A stretch of DNA of 52,230 nt from an uncultured Alphaproteobacteria bacterium (GTDB taxonomy: Bacteria > Pseudomonadota > Alphaproteobacteria > HIMB59), in assembly GCA_902591315.1 (NCBI GenBank), contig CACJAI010000007.1:1-52230 (forward strand), written 5' to 3'. Under the pieces are notes generated by a model. That model was not told where the DNA came from. It was given only the letters and a program-made list of their open reading frames with translations, and did not search any database. The translations under genes and the position numbers were made by a program. Shown one piece after another: positions 1-8,373 of this stretch; the stretch's first letter is position 1, and every line of letters starts with the position of its first letter.

Positions 1-174
1 AAGGAAGTAGTTGAGACATTATCAAATAATAATTATGAAGGATGGTTTATTGTTGAGGCAGAGCAAGATCCTGCCAAAGCAAACCCATTTGAATATGCTA
101 AGATTGGAAATAAAGAACTTGTAGAATGCTTAAGTATGTATGGATATGAAATCGAGGATTATAGAGATGAATAG
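1..174 (+). CDS. iolE: Inosose dehydratase IolE, C-terminal fragment
   Basis: The reading frame is open from the first base and stops with TAG at 172-174, giving the last 57 residues of a protein whose start lies outside the window. The segment GWFIVEAEQDPAKANPFEY is a close match to the conserved C-terminal part of 2-keto-myo-inositol dehydratase (IolE), a TIM-barrel sugar isomerase-like enzyme that converts scyllo-inosose to a diketo intermediate. Presence of iolC, iolB and an iolJ-type aldolase 14 kb downstream on the same strand supports the assignment. The gene overlaps the start of the next SDR gene by 8 bases, so the two are probably co-translated. A related sugar phosphate isomerase/epimerase of the same fold is the main alternative. 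Confidence 0.8.
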   Translation, partial: KEVVETLSNNNYEGWFIVEAEQDPAKANPFEYAKIGNKELVECLSMYGYEIEDYRDE

Positions 175-988
175 TATTAAGGGAAAGTTTGCACTGGTGA
201 CTGGAGGAACTCAAGGTTTAGGAGCAGCAATTGCAAAAAATTTTGCCGATAGCGGAGCTGAAGGTGTTGTCACAGTTGGTAGAAAAGAGGATAAAGGAAA
301 TGAGGTTGCAAAAAAAATTCAAGATGAAACTGGATGTAAAGTAATTTTTGTAAAAACAGACCTTGGAGAGGTCCAAGAGTGTAGAAATGCAGTTTCAGTT
401 GCCAAACAAGAATTTGGGAGATTGGATGTTCTTGTAAACGCTGCCGGTATTACTGATAGGGGAGATATTGTTAATACTAGCGAAGAACTGTTTGATAAAA
501 TGATTGGCACCAACTTAAAAGGCCCTTATTTTTTAATACAAGATACAGTGAAAATTATGATTGAAAAAAACATAGAGGGTTCAATTATTAATATTGGATC
601 TGTGGCAGCTATGACTGGCCAACCATTCATATCAACTTATTGTGTATCAAAAGGGGCACTTGCAACATTAACCAGGAATACAGCATTCGCTTTGTTAAAA
701 AACAAAATTAGAGTTAATCAGTTAAATATTGGTTGGATGGCTTCAGATGGAGAGCATGAGATACAAACAAAATATCATGGTGCCTCAGAAAATTGGTTAG
801 AAGATGCTGGTAAAGCTCAACCATTTGGAAGGTTGCTTGATCCAAAAGAGGTAGCTAAAGCAGTTACATTTTTAGCATCTGATGATTCAGGTATGATGAC
901 AGGTTCTGTTGTCAACTTTGACCAGTCGGTGTGGGGAGGATATCCTTTTGCACCTCCTCAGCCTGCAGAAAAAATGGAAATAAAATAG
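167..988 (+). CDS. SDR-family NAD(P)-dependent oxidoreductase
   Basis: This is a 273-residue classical short-chain dehydrogenase. It shows the cofactor motif TGGTQGLG near the N-terminus, an NAAG motif in the middle, a catalytic serine in INIGS and the active-site YCVSK (Y-x-x-x-K). An upstream in-frame ATG at 140 exists, but the ATG at 167 is preferred because it starts the Rossmann fold directly (MNSIKGKFALVTGG) and makes the usual short overlap with the iolE stop. It follows iolE in an operon, so a polyol or inositol-derived substrate is likely, but the exact substrate cannot be read from sequence. It ends one base from the convergent regulator gene. Confidence 0.88.
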   Translation: MNSIKGKFALVTGGTQGLGAAIAKNFADSGAEGVVTVGRKEDKGNEVAKKIQDETGCKVIFVKTDLGEVQECRNAVSVAKQEFGRLDVLVNAAGITDRGDIVNTSEELFDKMIGTNLKGPYFLIQDTVKIMIEKNIEGSIINIGSVAAMTGQPFISTYCVSKGALATLTRNTAFALLKNKIRVNQLNIGWMASDGEHEIQTKYHGASENWLEDAGKAQPFGRLLDPKEVAKAVTFLASDDSGMMTGSVVNFDQSVWGGYPFAPPQPAEKMEIK

Positions 989-989
989 T

Positions 990-2675
990 TTAATTTAAAT
1001 ACTTTTGGGCACTTTGTTGACAGCTCTTTAGTGTAGATTCCAAATCCTTATTCAAAAAAATATACTCATAAATTTTATGACCAACATCTTCAATAATATT
1101 TGAATAGGTTGGCAAAGGATATCTAGCCCATTCTATAATTTTTTCCTCCTTTTCCATTTTATCAATTTCATTAAATATTGGACTTAAAGCTCTCACTTCA
1201 GGATCATTTACGACACTAAAAACGGGAGATGATAAGCTACCATGCTCGATATAATATTTTATAAATTCAGGAGAGACAAAATTACGAATATTTTTCATAA
1301 CAAAAGGTATTTTTTCAGGAGAGATATTTGAGGGTATGCCTAATGAAAACCCACCTATTGGAGATACTTGAAAAGAGGAATTTCCAGCAGGTCTTGGTAA
1401 ATAACCAGTTTTTTTATATGCAGGTGAAGCCTCATTTAGTTCGAACAAATGGGCTCTACTACTCCAATTCATTGCCATAGCTGATTTACCCTGACTATAA
1501 TATTCAACACATTCATCATTGGAATGAGCAGATAATTCATTTGGCGAGTATAAAGTCAATTTTTTCAACATTTTAGCTGCTTCAAAAGATGCATCAGATA
1601 AAAAATTTGCTTTTAATAGTATTTTTTCCACATCTAAATCATAAATATTTTTCCCAATGTACCTAAGGTTTACATACGGTTTTCCATAATTTGCCATTGC
1701 TAAAATAAAACTAGTAGCAAGTGGTTGACCTTTTTTAGCTGGCCAAGAAATAGGACTTTCTATCTGTTTGTCACCTTTTAATACCTCACAGGCATGGAGT
1801 AAATCCTGAAATGTTTTTGGTGGACTCAAAGCATATTTTTGAAAAATATCTGTTCTATAAAATAATAGATCAGGAATTGCTTCGATCGGTATCCCATAAA
1901 GTTTTTTATTAAAAGAACTTGATCTTACTCCTGAGTAGTGAAAGTCATTCAAATTTATTCCAACATCTTTAACAAAATTATTCAAAGGAAGAAGGCAATT
2001 TAATTTAGTTAATTGTCCAATCCATGGAATATTAAAAGCAACTATGTCAAATTTAGACTTTTTATTTGATGAGGAATTTTTAATTATTACATTAAGTAGT
2101 TTTTTCAAATCACCTTCAATAATAAGTTCAATTTCACAATCAAGTATATATTCAAAAAAATCAATATTCTTATCTATCACTTTAAATGTGGGATTATCAT
2201 TGGCAAGAAAGTTAATTTTTTTGTATTTTTTATTTTGATTAATTATAACATTTGGTGCAGGTATAATATTTCCTGCAGACAGAGAAGTTCCAAAAAAATA
2301 ATTATCATTAAAATCACTGTAACCTAAGTTCAGGGCCACCTCTTTTTTGATTGAAAGTAAATAATCCGTGAATTCTTTAATGAGATTATTACTTGGATGT
2401 ATAGAAAACGATTTACCTGATTTTGTTTTTGATCTTTGTATTAATTTTTTTTCATGAATAAGTTTTTTTACTCTTCTCAAACCAGTTGCAAATGGCAAAC
2501 CTGATGCCTGGATGATACTCGTAGTAGTGGTAATTTTATTGTCTAGATGGTTAATAATAACATAAGAAAAAATATTCCAATCAGCGTCAATTGTTTTAAT
2601 TGAAATAGATCTGTTAAATAAAAGTCTTGTTTTATCAACGAATTTTAAAAGAGTGGTAATCTCGTTTCTATTCAT
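990..2675 (-). CDS. Winged-helix regulator fused to a MalE-like solute-binding domain
   Basis: This 561-residue protein has no signal peptide. Residues about 20-115 look like a winged helix-turn-helix, with a recognition-helix-like segment around SGLPFATGLRRVKKLI followed by a basic wing. Residues about 150-560 resemble family 1 extracellular solute-binding proteins (MalE/CUT1 type): the YGIPIEAIPDLLFYRTDIF segment, the PPKTFQDLL segment and the late GGFSLGIP segment are typical. The combination suggests a cytoplasmic one-component transcription factor that senses a sugar through a captured binding-protein domain. It is divergent from a complete sugar ABC transporter operon, with palindromes in the 112-base gap, as expected for a local regulator. 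Domain calls come from motif recognition only. The alternative, a lipid-anchored binding protein, is disfavoured because no export signal is visible. Confidence 0.75.
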   Translation of the reverse strand: MNRNEITTLLKFVDKTRLLFNRSISIKTIDADWNIFSYVIINHLDNKITTTTSIIQASGLPFATGLRRVKKLIHEKKLIQRSKTKSGKSFSIHPSNNLIKEFTDYLLSIKKEVALNLGYSDFNDNYFFGTSLSAGNIIPAPNVIINQNKKYKKINFLANDNPTFKVIDKNIDFFEYILDCEIELIIEGDLKKLLNVIIKNSSSNKKSKFDIVAFNIPWIGQLTKLNCLLPLNNFVKDVGINLNDFHYSGVRSSSFNKKLYGIPIEAIPDLLFYRTDIFQKYALSPPKTFQDLLHACEVLKGDKQIESPISWPAKKGQPLATSFILAMANYGKPYVNLRYIGKNIYDLDVEKILLKANFLSDASFEAAKMLKKLTLYSPNELSAHSNDECVEYYSQGKSAMAMNWSSRAHLFELNEASPAYKKTGYLPRPAGNSSFQVSPIGGFSLGIPSNISPEKIPFVMKNIRNFVSPEFIKYYIEHGSLSSPVFSVVNDPEVRALSPIFNEIDKMEKEEKIIEWARYPLPTYSNIIEDVGHKIYEYIFLNKDLESTLKSCQQSAQKYLN

Positions 2676-2705
2676 TTGTAGGTATTATATTATAAATTCA
2701 TTAAA

Positions 2706-2722
2706 ATATTCAATTTGAATAT
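2706..2722. promoter_or_regulatory. Candidate operator, copy 1 of a repeated 17-bp palindrome
   Basis: The sequence ATATTCAATTTGAATAT is a perfect inverted repeat of 8 bases around one central base. A second copy differing only in the central spacer occurs at 7500-7516, again directly upstream of an operon on the plus strand, and both are followed by ATATT. The repeat of symmetry, length and position suggests a binding site for one dimeric regulator, most simply the adjacent winged-helix/solute-binding protein. Confidence 0.6.
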
Positions 2723-2725
2723 ATT

Positions 2726-2740
2726 AGAGATTAAATCTCT
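2726..2740. promoter_or_regulatory. Second palindrome next to operator copy 1
   Basis: AGAGATTAAATCTCT is a perfect inverted repeat of 7 bases around one A. It begins three bases after the first palindrome. It may be a second operator, or a small hairpin in the leader of the binding-protein transcript. No other copy was seen at the 7500 site. Confidence 0.4.
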
Positions 2741-2787
2741 TAATAAATCATGGATAATTTCTTCATAAGGATATTAGGAGGATCAAT

Positions 2788-3831
2788 ATGAACAAATTAA
2801 TAAAAGTATTAGCTGTTCTAATGTGCTTTTCTTTCGGTTCAGCTAAGGCAGTTGAAATCGTGTCTTTTAATGCTGCATCATCTGAGGCTTATGTTGGTGC
2901 GTTCGTTAAAGGTATTAAAGCTACAGCAGAGCAATATGGCTATGATATTACTGTTTTTGAAAACAACTATAACCAAGCAGAGCAAAACCAACAAGTAGAA
3001 CAATACTTGTCAAGTGGTGCACTACCTGATGTATTTATTTGGTGGCCACCTGATGCTGTTGCAGGTTTAGGTTCGTTAAGAAAGCTTGCTAAAACTGGAG
3101 TACCAGTTTTAAAAATCAATCAGTTACCTAATGAGCAAGATAAAGCATTCATCTTTGGATATGCCGGACCAGATGATAGTCTTCGTGCTTATAACGCAGG
3201 TGAGATGATGGTTAAAGCTATGAAGATGAAACAAGCTGCTGGTGGAGATGGATATAATGTAATTGCATTATCATATCCTCACTCTTACGGTGGATATGGC
3301 TTATCAATAAATGCTTTTAAACAAGCTATCGCTGGAACTGACTTAAATCTTATCGGTGACATCGGTGAGGGATTTGGACAGGCTAACGGTTATAAAGGAG
3401 CAGCTAAGCTAATAGCTAAAGTTAAAGATCAGGGAATTCATTTTGTATATGGTATGGACGATGCGATCTTAACTGGTGGTATTAAGGCTTTAGAAGAAGC
3501 TGGTTATAACGTTGACTGGTATGCAGGTACTGGCAAAAGTGGTAGTGTAGACAGTGATGCTGTCATTACAGTTGGTACTGTGTGTAACGGTGATAAGCAG
3601 ATGATTACTGATGGAAAGCAATTTGGTACTACTCTACAGTCACCTCTTCATGAAGGTCAATTAGCTATAGCTCTTGTTAAAGAGTACATGGAGAACGGTA
3701 AGCTAGCAAACTACATTAACTTTACACCTAACCCTTCAGTGACTGGTGCCACTATGGACTTCACAGCACTTAGAGGTTTTGATGGTAAGTTATATGGCAT
3801 CAACGAGCTTTGCTCAGGTGCTTGGGACTAA
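2788..3831 (+). CDS. Sugar ABC transporter periplasmic substrate-binding protein
   Basis: This 347-residue protein starts with a clear Sec signal peptide (MNKLIKVLAVLMCFSFGSAKA, probable cleavage after AKA). The mature part has the two-lobed type I periplasmic-binding fold seen in ribose and related CUT2 transporters, with an early FVKGIKATAEQYGYDITVFE segment. It begins a canonical operon order of binding protein, double ATPase, permease, permease. A very good ribosome binding site precedes it and a stem-loop follows it, both consistent with this component being made in excess. The substrate is probably a sugar or polyol; inositol is plausible from context, but the sequence does not prove it. 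Confidence 0.9.
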   Translation: MNKLIKVLAVLMCFSFGSAKAVEIVSFNAASSEAYVGAFVKGIKATAEQYGYDITVFENNYNQAEQNQQVEQYLSSGALPDVFIWWPPDAVAGLGSLRKLAKTGVPVLKINQLPNEQDKAFIFGYAGPDDSLRAYNAGEMMVKAMKMKQAAGGDGYNVIALSYPHSYGGYGLSINAFKQAIAGTDLNLIGDIGEGFGQANGYKGAAKLIAKVKDQGIHFVYGMDDAILTGGIKALEEAGYNVDWYAGTGKSGSVDSDAVITVGTVCNGDKQMITDGKQFGTTLQSPLHEGQLAIALVKEYMENGKLANYINFTPNPSVTGATMDFTALRGFDGKLYGINELCSGAWD

Positions 3832-3857
3832 GTTTTAGTCTTTTCATAACAATTTTT

Positions 3858-3888
3858 ACACACAGGGAACTATCCCTGTGTGTGTTTT
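3858..3888 (+). terminator. Stem-loop attenuator after the binding-protein gene
   Basis: An 11-base perfect stem (ACACACAGGGA pairing with TCCCTGTGTGT, loop ACTA) is followed by a short T run. It sits 26 bases after the binding-protein stop and 32 bases before the ATPase gene. In ABC operons such hairpins usually protect or terminate part of the message, so that more binding protein than membrane components is made. The T run is short, so partial termination or 3'-end stabilisation is more likely than a full stop. Confidence 0.75.
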
Positions 3889-3920
3889 ATAAATAAATAA
3901 GGTGTACAATCTTCTTTAAT

Positions 3921-5429
3921 ATGTCCACAAATCCAATTCTTAAAATTTCAAAAGTTTCTAGGACTTTTGGGGCTATACAGGCTCTAAAAGAAGCAAATTT
4001 TGAGATAAACGAAGGTGAAATTATGGGACTAGTTGGAGAAAATGGAGCTGGGAAATCAACTCTTGTTAAAATTATAAGTGGATTTGACCCTGGTTTTAAA
4101 GGCAGCTATCAAATCAATGGTAAAGAAGTAAAATTTGAAACGCCTTCACAAGCAGAGGAGTCTGGCATTGCTATTGCTCAACAAGAATTAAGTTTGATAC
4201 CTAATATGTCAGTTGCAGAAAATATTTTTCTTACTGGAGCTAAAGTAAAAAAATTTGCCACTCTTAATACATTGGCAAAAATGGCACGCCCATATCTTGA
4301 TGAAGTTGGATTAACTGAAGTAGACCCAACTACTAGAATAAATTTATTATCTGTTGGTGAACAACATTTGGTAGAAGTAGCTAGACTAATTTCGAGAGAA
4401 GCAAAAATTTTAATTTTAGATGAGCCTACAGCTGCGTTAGGTGAAGCAGAGAGTCGAAGAATTTTAGAAATGGTTGAGCGTCTTGCTGCAAATGGTAAAT
4501 CAATAATTTATGTAAGTCATAGACTGGACGAAATTTTTAAGATTACAAAAAGAATAACAATATTAAGAGACGGAGTAAGTCAAGGTATTCAAGAAACTAA
4601 AGATATTGATGTAAATAAACTAGTTGAAATTATGCTTGGAAGAGAATTGGCAAATATGTTCCCATCAAAAGCTGACCATATAAGTGATGATCCAAAATTA
4701 GAAGTAAAAGAACTTTGGCCTGATGGCGTTCTAGAGCCGGTTAGTTTTTCAGCCTTCAAGGGAGAGATACTTGGGCTCTCTGGGCAACTTGGTAGTGGAG
4801 CAGGTGAAGTATTAGCCTCCATAGCAGGTGCACTTCAATCTAGATCAGGTTCACTCACTTTGAACGGTGAAACCTTTTTACCTAAATCACCAAGTCATGC
4901 TATAAAGAAAAAAATTGCATATTGCTCCTCCGATAGAAAAAAAGATGGTCTTTTTCTTGGACGTCCAATATTTGAGAATTTAACCTCCCCAGCACTTGGT
5001 GCGATATCAAAATATGGTTTTAACTTTGGCAGTTCTGAGGATAATTATTCCAGAAATTTAGCAAAAGAGTTCTTAATTGATGTCAAAAGAATGCACGATG
5101 AGTCAGGTCTTTTAAGTGGCGGAAATCAACAAAAAGTAGCATTAGGAAAATGGCTTTCAATCAAGCCCGATGTATTGCTTGTGAATGAGCCGACAAGAGG
5201 TGTTGATGTTGGTGCTAAATCAGAGATATATCAAAGAATGAGAGAATTAGCAGCAAGAGGAATTACAATTATTTTTGCCTCTACTGATATCCAAGAAATC
5301 ACATATCTCCCTGACAGAGTGATTACATTTTATAGAGGAATGATGATTGATGAACACCGATTAGAAAAAATTAAAACACCTGTTATTCTCAAAGAGATTA
5401 CTGATCCATTTAACGAGACAAACCTATGA
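3921..5429 (+). CDS. Sugar ABC transporter double ATPase (RbsA-like)
   Basis: This 502-residue protein has the duplicated nucleotide-binding layout of CUT2 ATPases. The first half carries a full Walker A (GENGAGKST, residues 39-47), an LSVGE signature and Walker B ILILDEPTAAL. The second half has a degenerate Walker A (SGQLGSGAGE), the signature LSGGNQQK and NEPTRGVDVGAK. A degenerate second site is normal for RbsA/MglA/XylG proteins. It would energise uptake of the sugar bound by the protein encoded just upstream. Its 3' end overlaps the first permease by four bases (ATGA), which indicates translational coupling. Length is normal for the family. Confidence 0.93.
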   Translation: MSTNPILKISKVSRTFGAIQALKEANFEINEGEIMGLVGENGAGKSTLVKIISGFDPGFKGSYQINGKEVKFETPSQAEESGIAIAQQELSLIPNMSVAENIFLTGAKVKKFATLNTLAKMARPYLDEVGLTEVDPTTRINLLSVGEQHLVEVARLISREAKILILDEPTAALGEAESRRILEMVERLAANGKSIIYVSHRLDEIFKITKRITILRDGVSQGIQETKDIDVNKLVEIMLGRELANMFPSKADHISDDPKLEVKELWPDGVLEPVSFSAFKGEILGLSGQLGSGAGEVLASIAGALQSRSGSLTLNGETFLPKSPSHAIKKKIAYCSSDRKKDGLFLGRPIFENLTSPALGAISKYGFNFGSSEDNYSRNLAKEFLIDVKRMHDESGLLSGGNQQKVALGKWLSIKPDVLLVNEPTRGVDVGAKSEIYQRMRELAARGITIIFASTDIQEITYLPDRVITFYRGMMIDEHRLEKIKTPVILKEITDPFNETNL

Positions 5430-6466
5430 GCGCTATCATCGAAAATAATCAATTACCTTTTTCTGCAAAGTTCTTGCAATTCTATAAGGATCGCACACTT
5501 CTTGCTATTTTATTGTCACTTTTTGCTGTGATGTTTATATATGGAATTTTTTTTACAGAAAATTATTTAACAATAACCAATTTTAAAGCAATTATCAGAG
5601 ATGCAGCACTATATGGCATTATGGCTATAGGACTTACATTTGTAACTTTATCAGGAAATTTTTTTTTATTGTCATTAAAAGAAACAGCATCAATTTGTGG
5701 TGTTACTTTTGCTATGGGTATGGCTACTGGTTTTGGATCACCGGATCTTGCAGGAAACTTTTTAGTTTCACTATTAGCTGCTTTAGCAGTAGGTGTCGTA
5801 AGTGGAGTAATACAAGGATATTTTGTTGGAATGGGAGGCAACCCAATTGTTGTAACATTAGGTGGAGCAGGCATCCTATATGGTATTGGTGCATGGTGGA
5901 GTGATAACCTTGTAATAAACTTTACAAGACCTCATGATGCAGAATGGTTAGGAACTGGTTCTTTTTTGGGTCTTCCAAGTATCACATGGTCTTTTATTTT
6001 AATTGCCATTGCAGCTGAGATAGTTTTAAGACATACAAATTTTGGAAGGAAAGTTTATTTAGTTGGAGCAAACAAAGCTGCTGGAAAAGCCACTGGCCAT
6101 GAAAATTTTTCCATGGCGATAATTGTTTTCACAATCTGTTCTGTTTGTTGTGCATTTGTTGCAGTAGCTTTTGTTGCTCAAATGGATAGTGCTCAATCTA
6201 ATTATTTTTCTGCAGAATTTGGATCATCAGGTGATATGACAATACTCGTTATAGCAACTGTCATGGTTGGTGGAAATTCAATAATGGGTGGTTATGGATC
6301 TACTTTAAGGACTAGTTTGGGAGCAATTTTTATTGCTATGGTTGATAATATGATGGTTTTACAAGGATTTAATAGTGGACCTAGAATAGTTGGTGTGGGC
6401 TTAATGATCGTGTTTAGCATCATAGTTTTTGGTTTATTTGCTAAAGGAAGTAGGGCTCAGGAATAA
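5426..6466 (+). CDS. Sugar ABC transporter permease (RbsC-like), first of pair
   Basis: This is a 346-residue integral membrane protein with about eight to ten hydrophobic helices and the branched-chain/ribose permease fold. The conserved late segment IMGGYGSTLRTSLGAIFIA corresponds to the usual G-G-x-G cytoplasmic loop of RbsC-type permeases. It overlaps the ATPase gene (ATGA) and the second permease (TAATG), so the three are almost certainly one translational unit. The pair of different permeases forms a heterodimeric channel in such systems. Confidence 0.92.
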   Translation: MSAIIENNQLPFSAKFLQFYKDRTLLAILLSLFAVMFIYGIFFTENYLTITNFKAIIRDAALYGIMAIGLTFVTLSGNFFLLSLKETASICGVTFAMGMATGFGSPDLAGNFLVSLLAALAVGVVSGVIQGYFVGMGGNPIVVTLGGAGILYGIGAWWSDNLVINFTRPHDAEWLGTGSFLGLPSITWSFILIAIAAEIVLRHTNFGRKVYLVGANKAAGKATGHENFSMAIIVFTICSVCCAFVAVAFVAQMDSAQSNYFSAEFGSSGDMTILVIATVMVGGNSIMGGYGSTLRTSLGAIFIAMVDNMMVLQGFNSGPRIVGVGLMIVFSIIVFGLFAKGSRAQE

Positions 6467-7500
6467 TGGATAATTTTTTAAAAAAGATTACAAAAGATGT
6501 GGATCTCTCTTTTGCAATCTTATTATCATTTTGTGTTTATGTATTCTTTGCAATTAATATAGAGGTTTTCTTTAGTCACAATATCAGTTTCGCTATTCTT
6601 GAAAGGTTTGCAGTCTTGGGCCTTGTAGGTTTAGCATTAACTATTTGTATAATTGCTGGAGAAATTGATTTATCAATTGGGTCTAACGCGGCCCTGTGCG
6701 CTGTGATAGTTGTAAAATTAACAGACCCCTTAGGCGCCCCATTAGCGATGATTATAGGACTTTCAGTTTCAACTCTAATTGGTGCAACACAAGGTTTTGT
6801 TATAGCTTTCATAAGAATAAGAGCGATTGTGATTACAGTTGGTACACTTATGTTGCTTAGAGGTGTGGCTTTACTAATTGCTGAAGAAAAAACAGTTATG
6901 TTAACTGATTTTAGAGTTCCTGATTTTATTACTACTAAAGTTTTAATGTATTTTTCACCTGCTAGCCTAACGGTTATCCTCATATTCATTTGTGTAGGAA
7001 TTTTTATGCGTTACACAAAATATGGAAGAGAAATATATGCGATCGGTGGAGCAAGAAAAGAAGCACTCACTGCAGGTATACCTTTAAGACGCCCAATGAT
7101 TATAGCCTTTGCGCTGTCAGGTTTTTGTGCTGGTTTTGCTGGAACTGTAATTGGTTTGAAATCAGGAACGGCTCAAGGTTTAGGACTGCAATACCTTCTT
7201 TTAGCAGGAACTGTTGCAGCTTTTGTTGGAGGTGTGAGTATATTAGGAGGAAAGGGTGGTGTTTTAGGAGCTGCTATCGGAGCTTTAACAGTCAATTTTT
7301 TAAATACTGGTCTCGTATTTTATGCACTTCAGGTTCATTTTGTTCAATTATTTACATCAGTGCTTTTGGTTATCGTTATAGTTTTTCAAACTATGTCCAG
7401 GGTATTTGACTCGCGGCAAGCTAGAAAGAGTCTGCTTGCCACAATTGATGAACGAAAAACATCTTTATTGGAAAAAAAGAGATCAGCTTTAGGTAGATAA
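6466..7500 (+). CDS. Sugar ABC transporter permease (RbsC-like), second of pair
   Basis: This is a 344-residue membrane protein with the RbsC fold. The motif AGEIDLSIGSNAAL in the first third matches the conserved G-G-x-D-L-S-x-G region of these permeases, and VGGVSILGGKGGVLGAAIGA matches the coupling-loop region. The start overlaps the preceding stop (TAATG). The C-terminus has a basic cytoplasmic tail. The operator-like palindrome begins at its last stop-codon base, so the next operon is probably separately controlled. Confidence 0.92.
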   Translation: MDNFLKKITKDVDLSFAILLSFCVYVFFAINIEVFFSHNISFAILERFAVLGLVGLALTICIIAGEIDLSIGSNAALCAVIVVKLTDPLGAPLAMIIGLSVSTLIGATQGFVIAFIRIRAIVITVGTLMLLRGVALLIAEEKTVMLTDFRVPDFITTKVLMYFSPASLTVILIFICVGIFMRYTKYGREIYAIGGARKEALTAGIPLRRPMIIAFALSGFCAGFAGTVIGLKSGTAQGLGLQYLLLAGTVAAFVGGVSILGGKGGVLGAAIGALTVNFLNTGLVFYALQVHFVQLFTSVLLVIVIVFQTMSRVFDSRQARKSLLATIDERKTSLLEKKRSALGR

Positions 7501-7516
7501 TATTCATTTTGAATAT
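7500..7516. promoter_or_regulatory. Candidate operator, copy 2 of the 17-bp palindrome
   Basis: ATATTCATTTTGAATAT has the same two 7-base arms (ATATTCA and TGAATAT) and the same three-base spacing as the copy at 2706-2722. It lies 54 bases before the SDR gene start. A TATAAT sequence occurs at 7547-7552 and could be the -10 box of this operon, which would place the palindrome at or just upstream of the -35 region. Confidence 0.6.
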
Positions 7517-7569
7517 ATTTGAAGTCAGTAATTTAAATACATATTATATAATAGAAATGGAGGAAATTT

Positions 7570-8373
7570 ATGGATAAAGAGAGACTAAAAGGTAAAAATG
7601 TCCTTATTACAGGCGCTGCACAAGGTATGGGTGCTGCGGTAGGTGAGCACTTTGCTGCCCAAGGAGCCAAAATTTGTCTAACAGATGTAAACCTTGACGG
7701 TTGTAAAGAGGTTGAAGAGAGAATTAGGTCAGCTGGAGGTGAGGCTATTTCATGTAAAGTAGACGTGAGAAATCGTGAAGATCACGTAGCTGCAGTAAAA
7801 GCAACAGTTGAAAATTTTGGTAGTCTAAATGTTTCTATAAATAATGCTGGAGTAAACAAACCACTTTTCTTCATGGATATAACTGAGGAAAATTACGATT
7901 TTATTATGGATATAAATGTTCGAGGTGCTCTTTTGGGCATGCAAGAACAAGCTCGACAAATGATTAAACAAGGTAAACAAAAAGAACCATATAAAATTAT
8001 TCATGTAGCTTCTATTTTATCTCGGGAAACTTTTGATGATGTTGTGGTTTATGGAATGAGCAAACATGCCATAGCTGCTCTAATAAAAGGTGGTGCAAAA
8101 AGTTTAGTTGAGCATGGCATTACCGTTAACGGATATGGCCCTGGCGTAGTAAGAACAGAGCTATGGGAGCAACTAGATAAAGATTTAGTTGCAATTGGAA
8201 AATTTGATAAACCCGGAGAGTCAATGGACTCAATTGCAGAGAATATGATTTTGATGAAGAGGTATTCCTATCCTGAAGACGTGGTGGGCACAGCATCATT
8301 TTTAGCGTCTAGTGAGTCTGATTATATGACAGGACAAATACTTATGATTGATGGAGGAATGGTAATTCAATAA
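7570..8373 (+). CDS. SDR-family NAD(P)-dependent oxidoreductase
   Basis: This 267-residue classical SDR has the cofactor motif TGAAQGMGAAVG near residue 15, the NNAG motif, a catalytic serine in HVASILS and active-site YGMSK. The C-terminal segment YMTGQILMIDGGMV is typical of FabG-like SDRs. It is preceded by a good ribosome binding site (TGGAGGAAATTT before the ATG) and is the first gene of an operon that continues without gaps into the M24-fold gene. It probably oxidises a hydroxyl group of the sugar or polyol taken up by the preceding transporter. The specific substrate is unknown. Confidence 0.88.
   Translation: MDKERLKGKNVLITGAAQGMGAAVGEHFAAQGAKICLTDVNLDGCKEVEERIRSAGGEAISCKVDVRNREDHVAAVKATVENFGSLNVSINNAGVNKPLFFMDITEENYDFIMDINVRGALLGMQEQARQMIKQGKQKEPYKIIHVASILSRETFDDVVVYGMSKHAIAALIKGGAKSLVEHGITVNGYGPGVVRTELWEQLDKDLVAIGKFDKPGESMDSIAENMILMKRYSYPEDVVGTASFLASSESDYMTGQILMIDGGMVIQ

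Larger units (their letters stand above)
2676..2787. promoter_or_regulatory. Divergent control region between regulator and sugar transporter
   Basis: This 112-base A/T-rich gap separates two divergent start codons, so it must hold the promoters for the regulator and for the transporter operon. Two adjacent perfect palindromes are visible inside it, at 2706-2722 and 2726-2740. A strong Shine-Dalgarno sequence (TAGGAGGATCAAT before the ATG) serves the binding-protein gene. No promoter boxes could be assigned with confidence. Confidence 0.7.
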
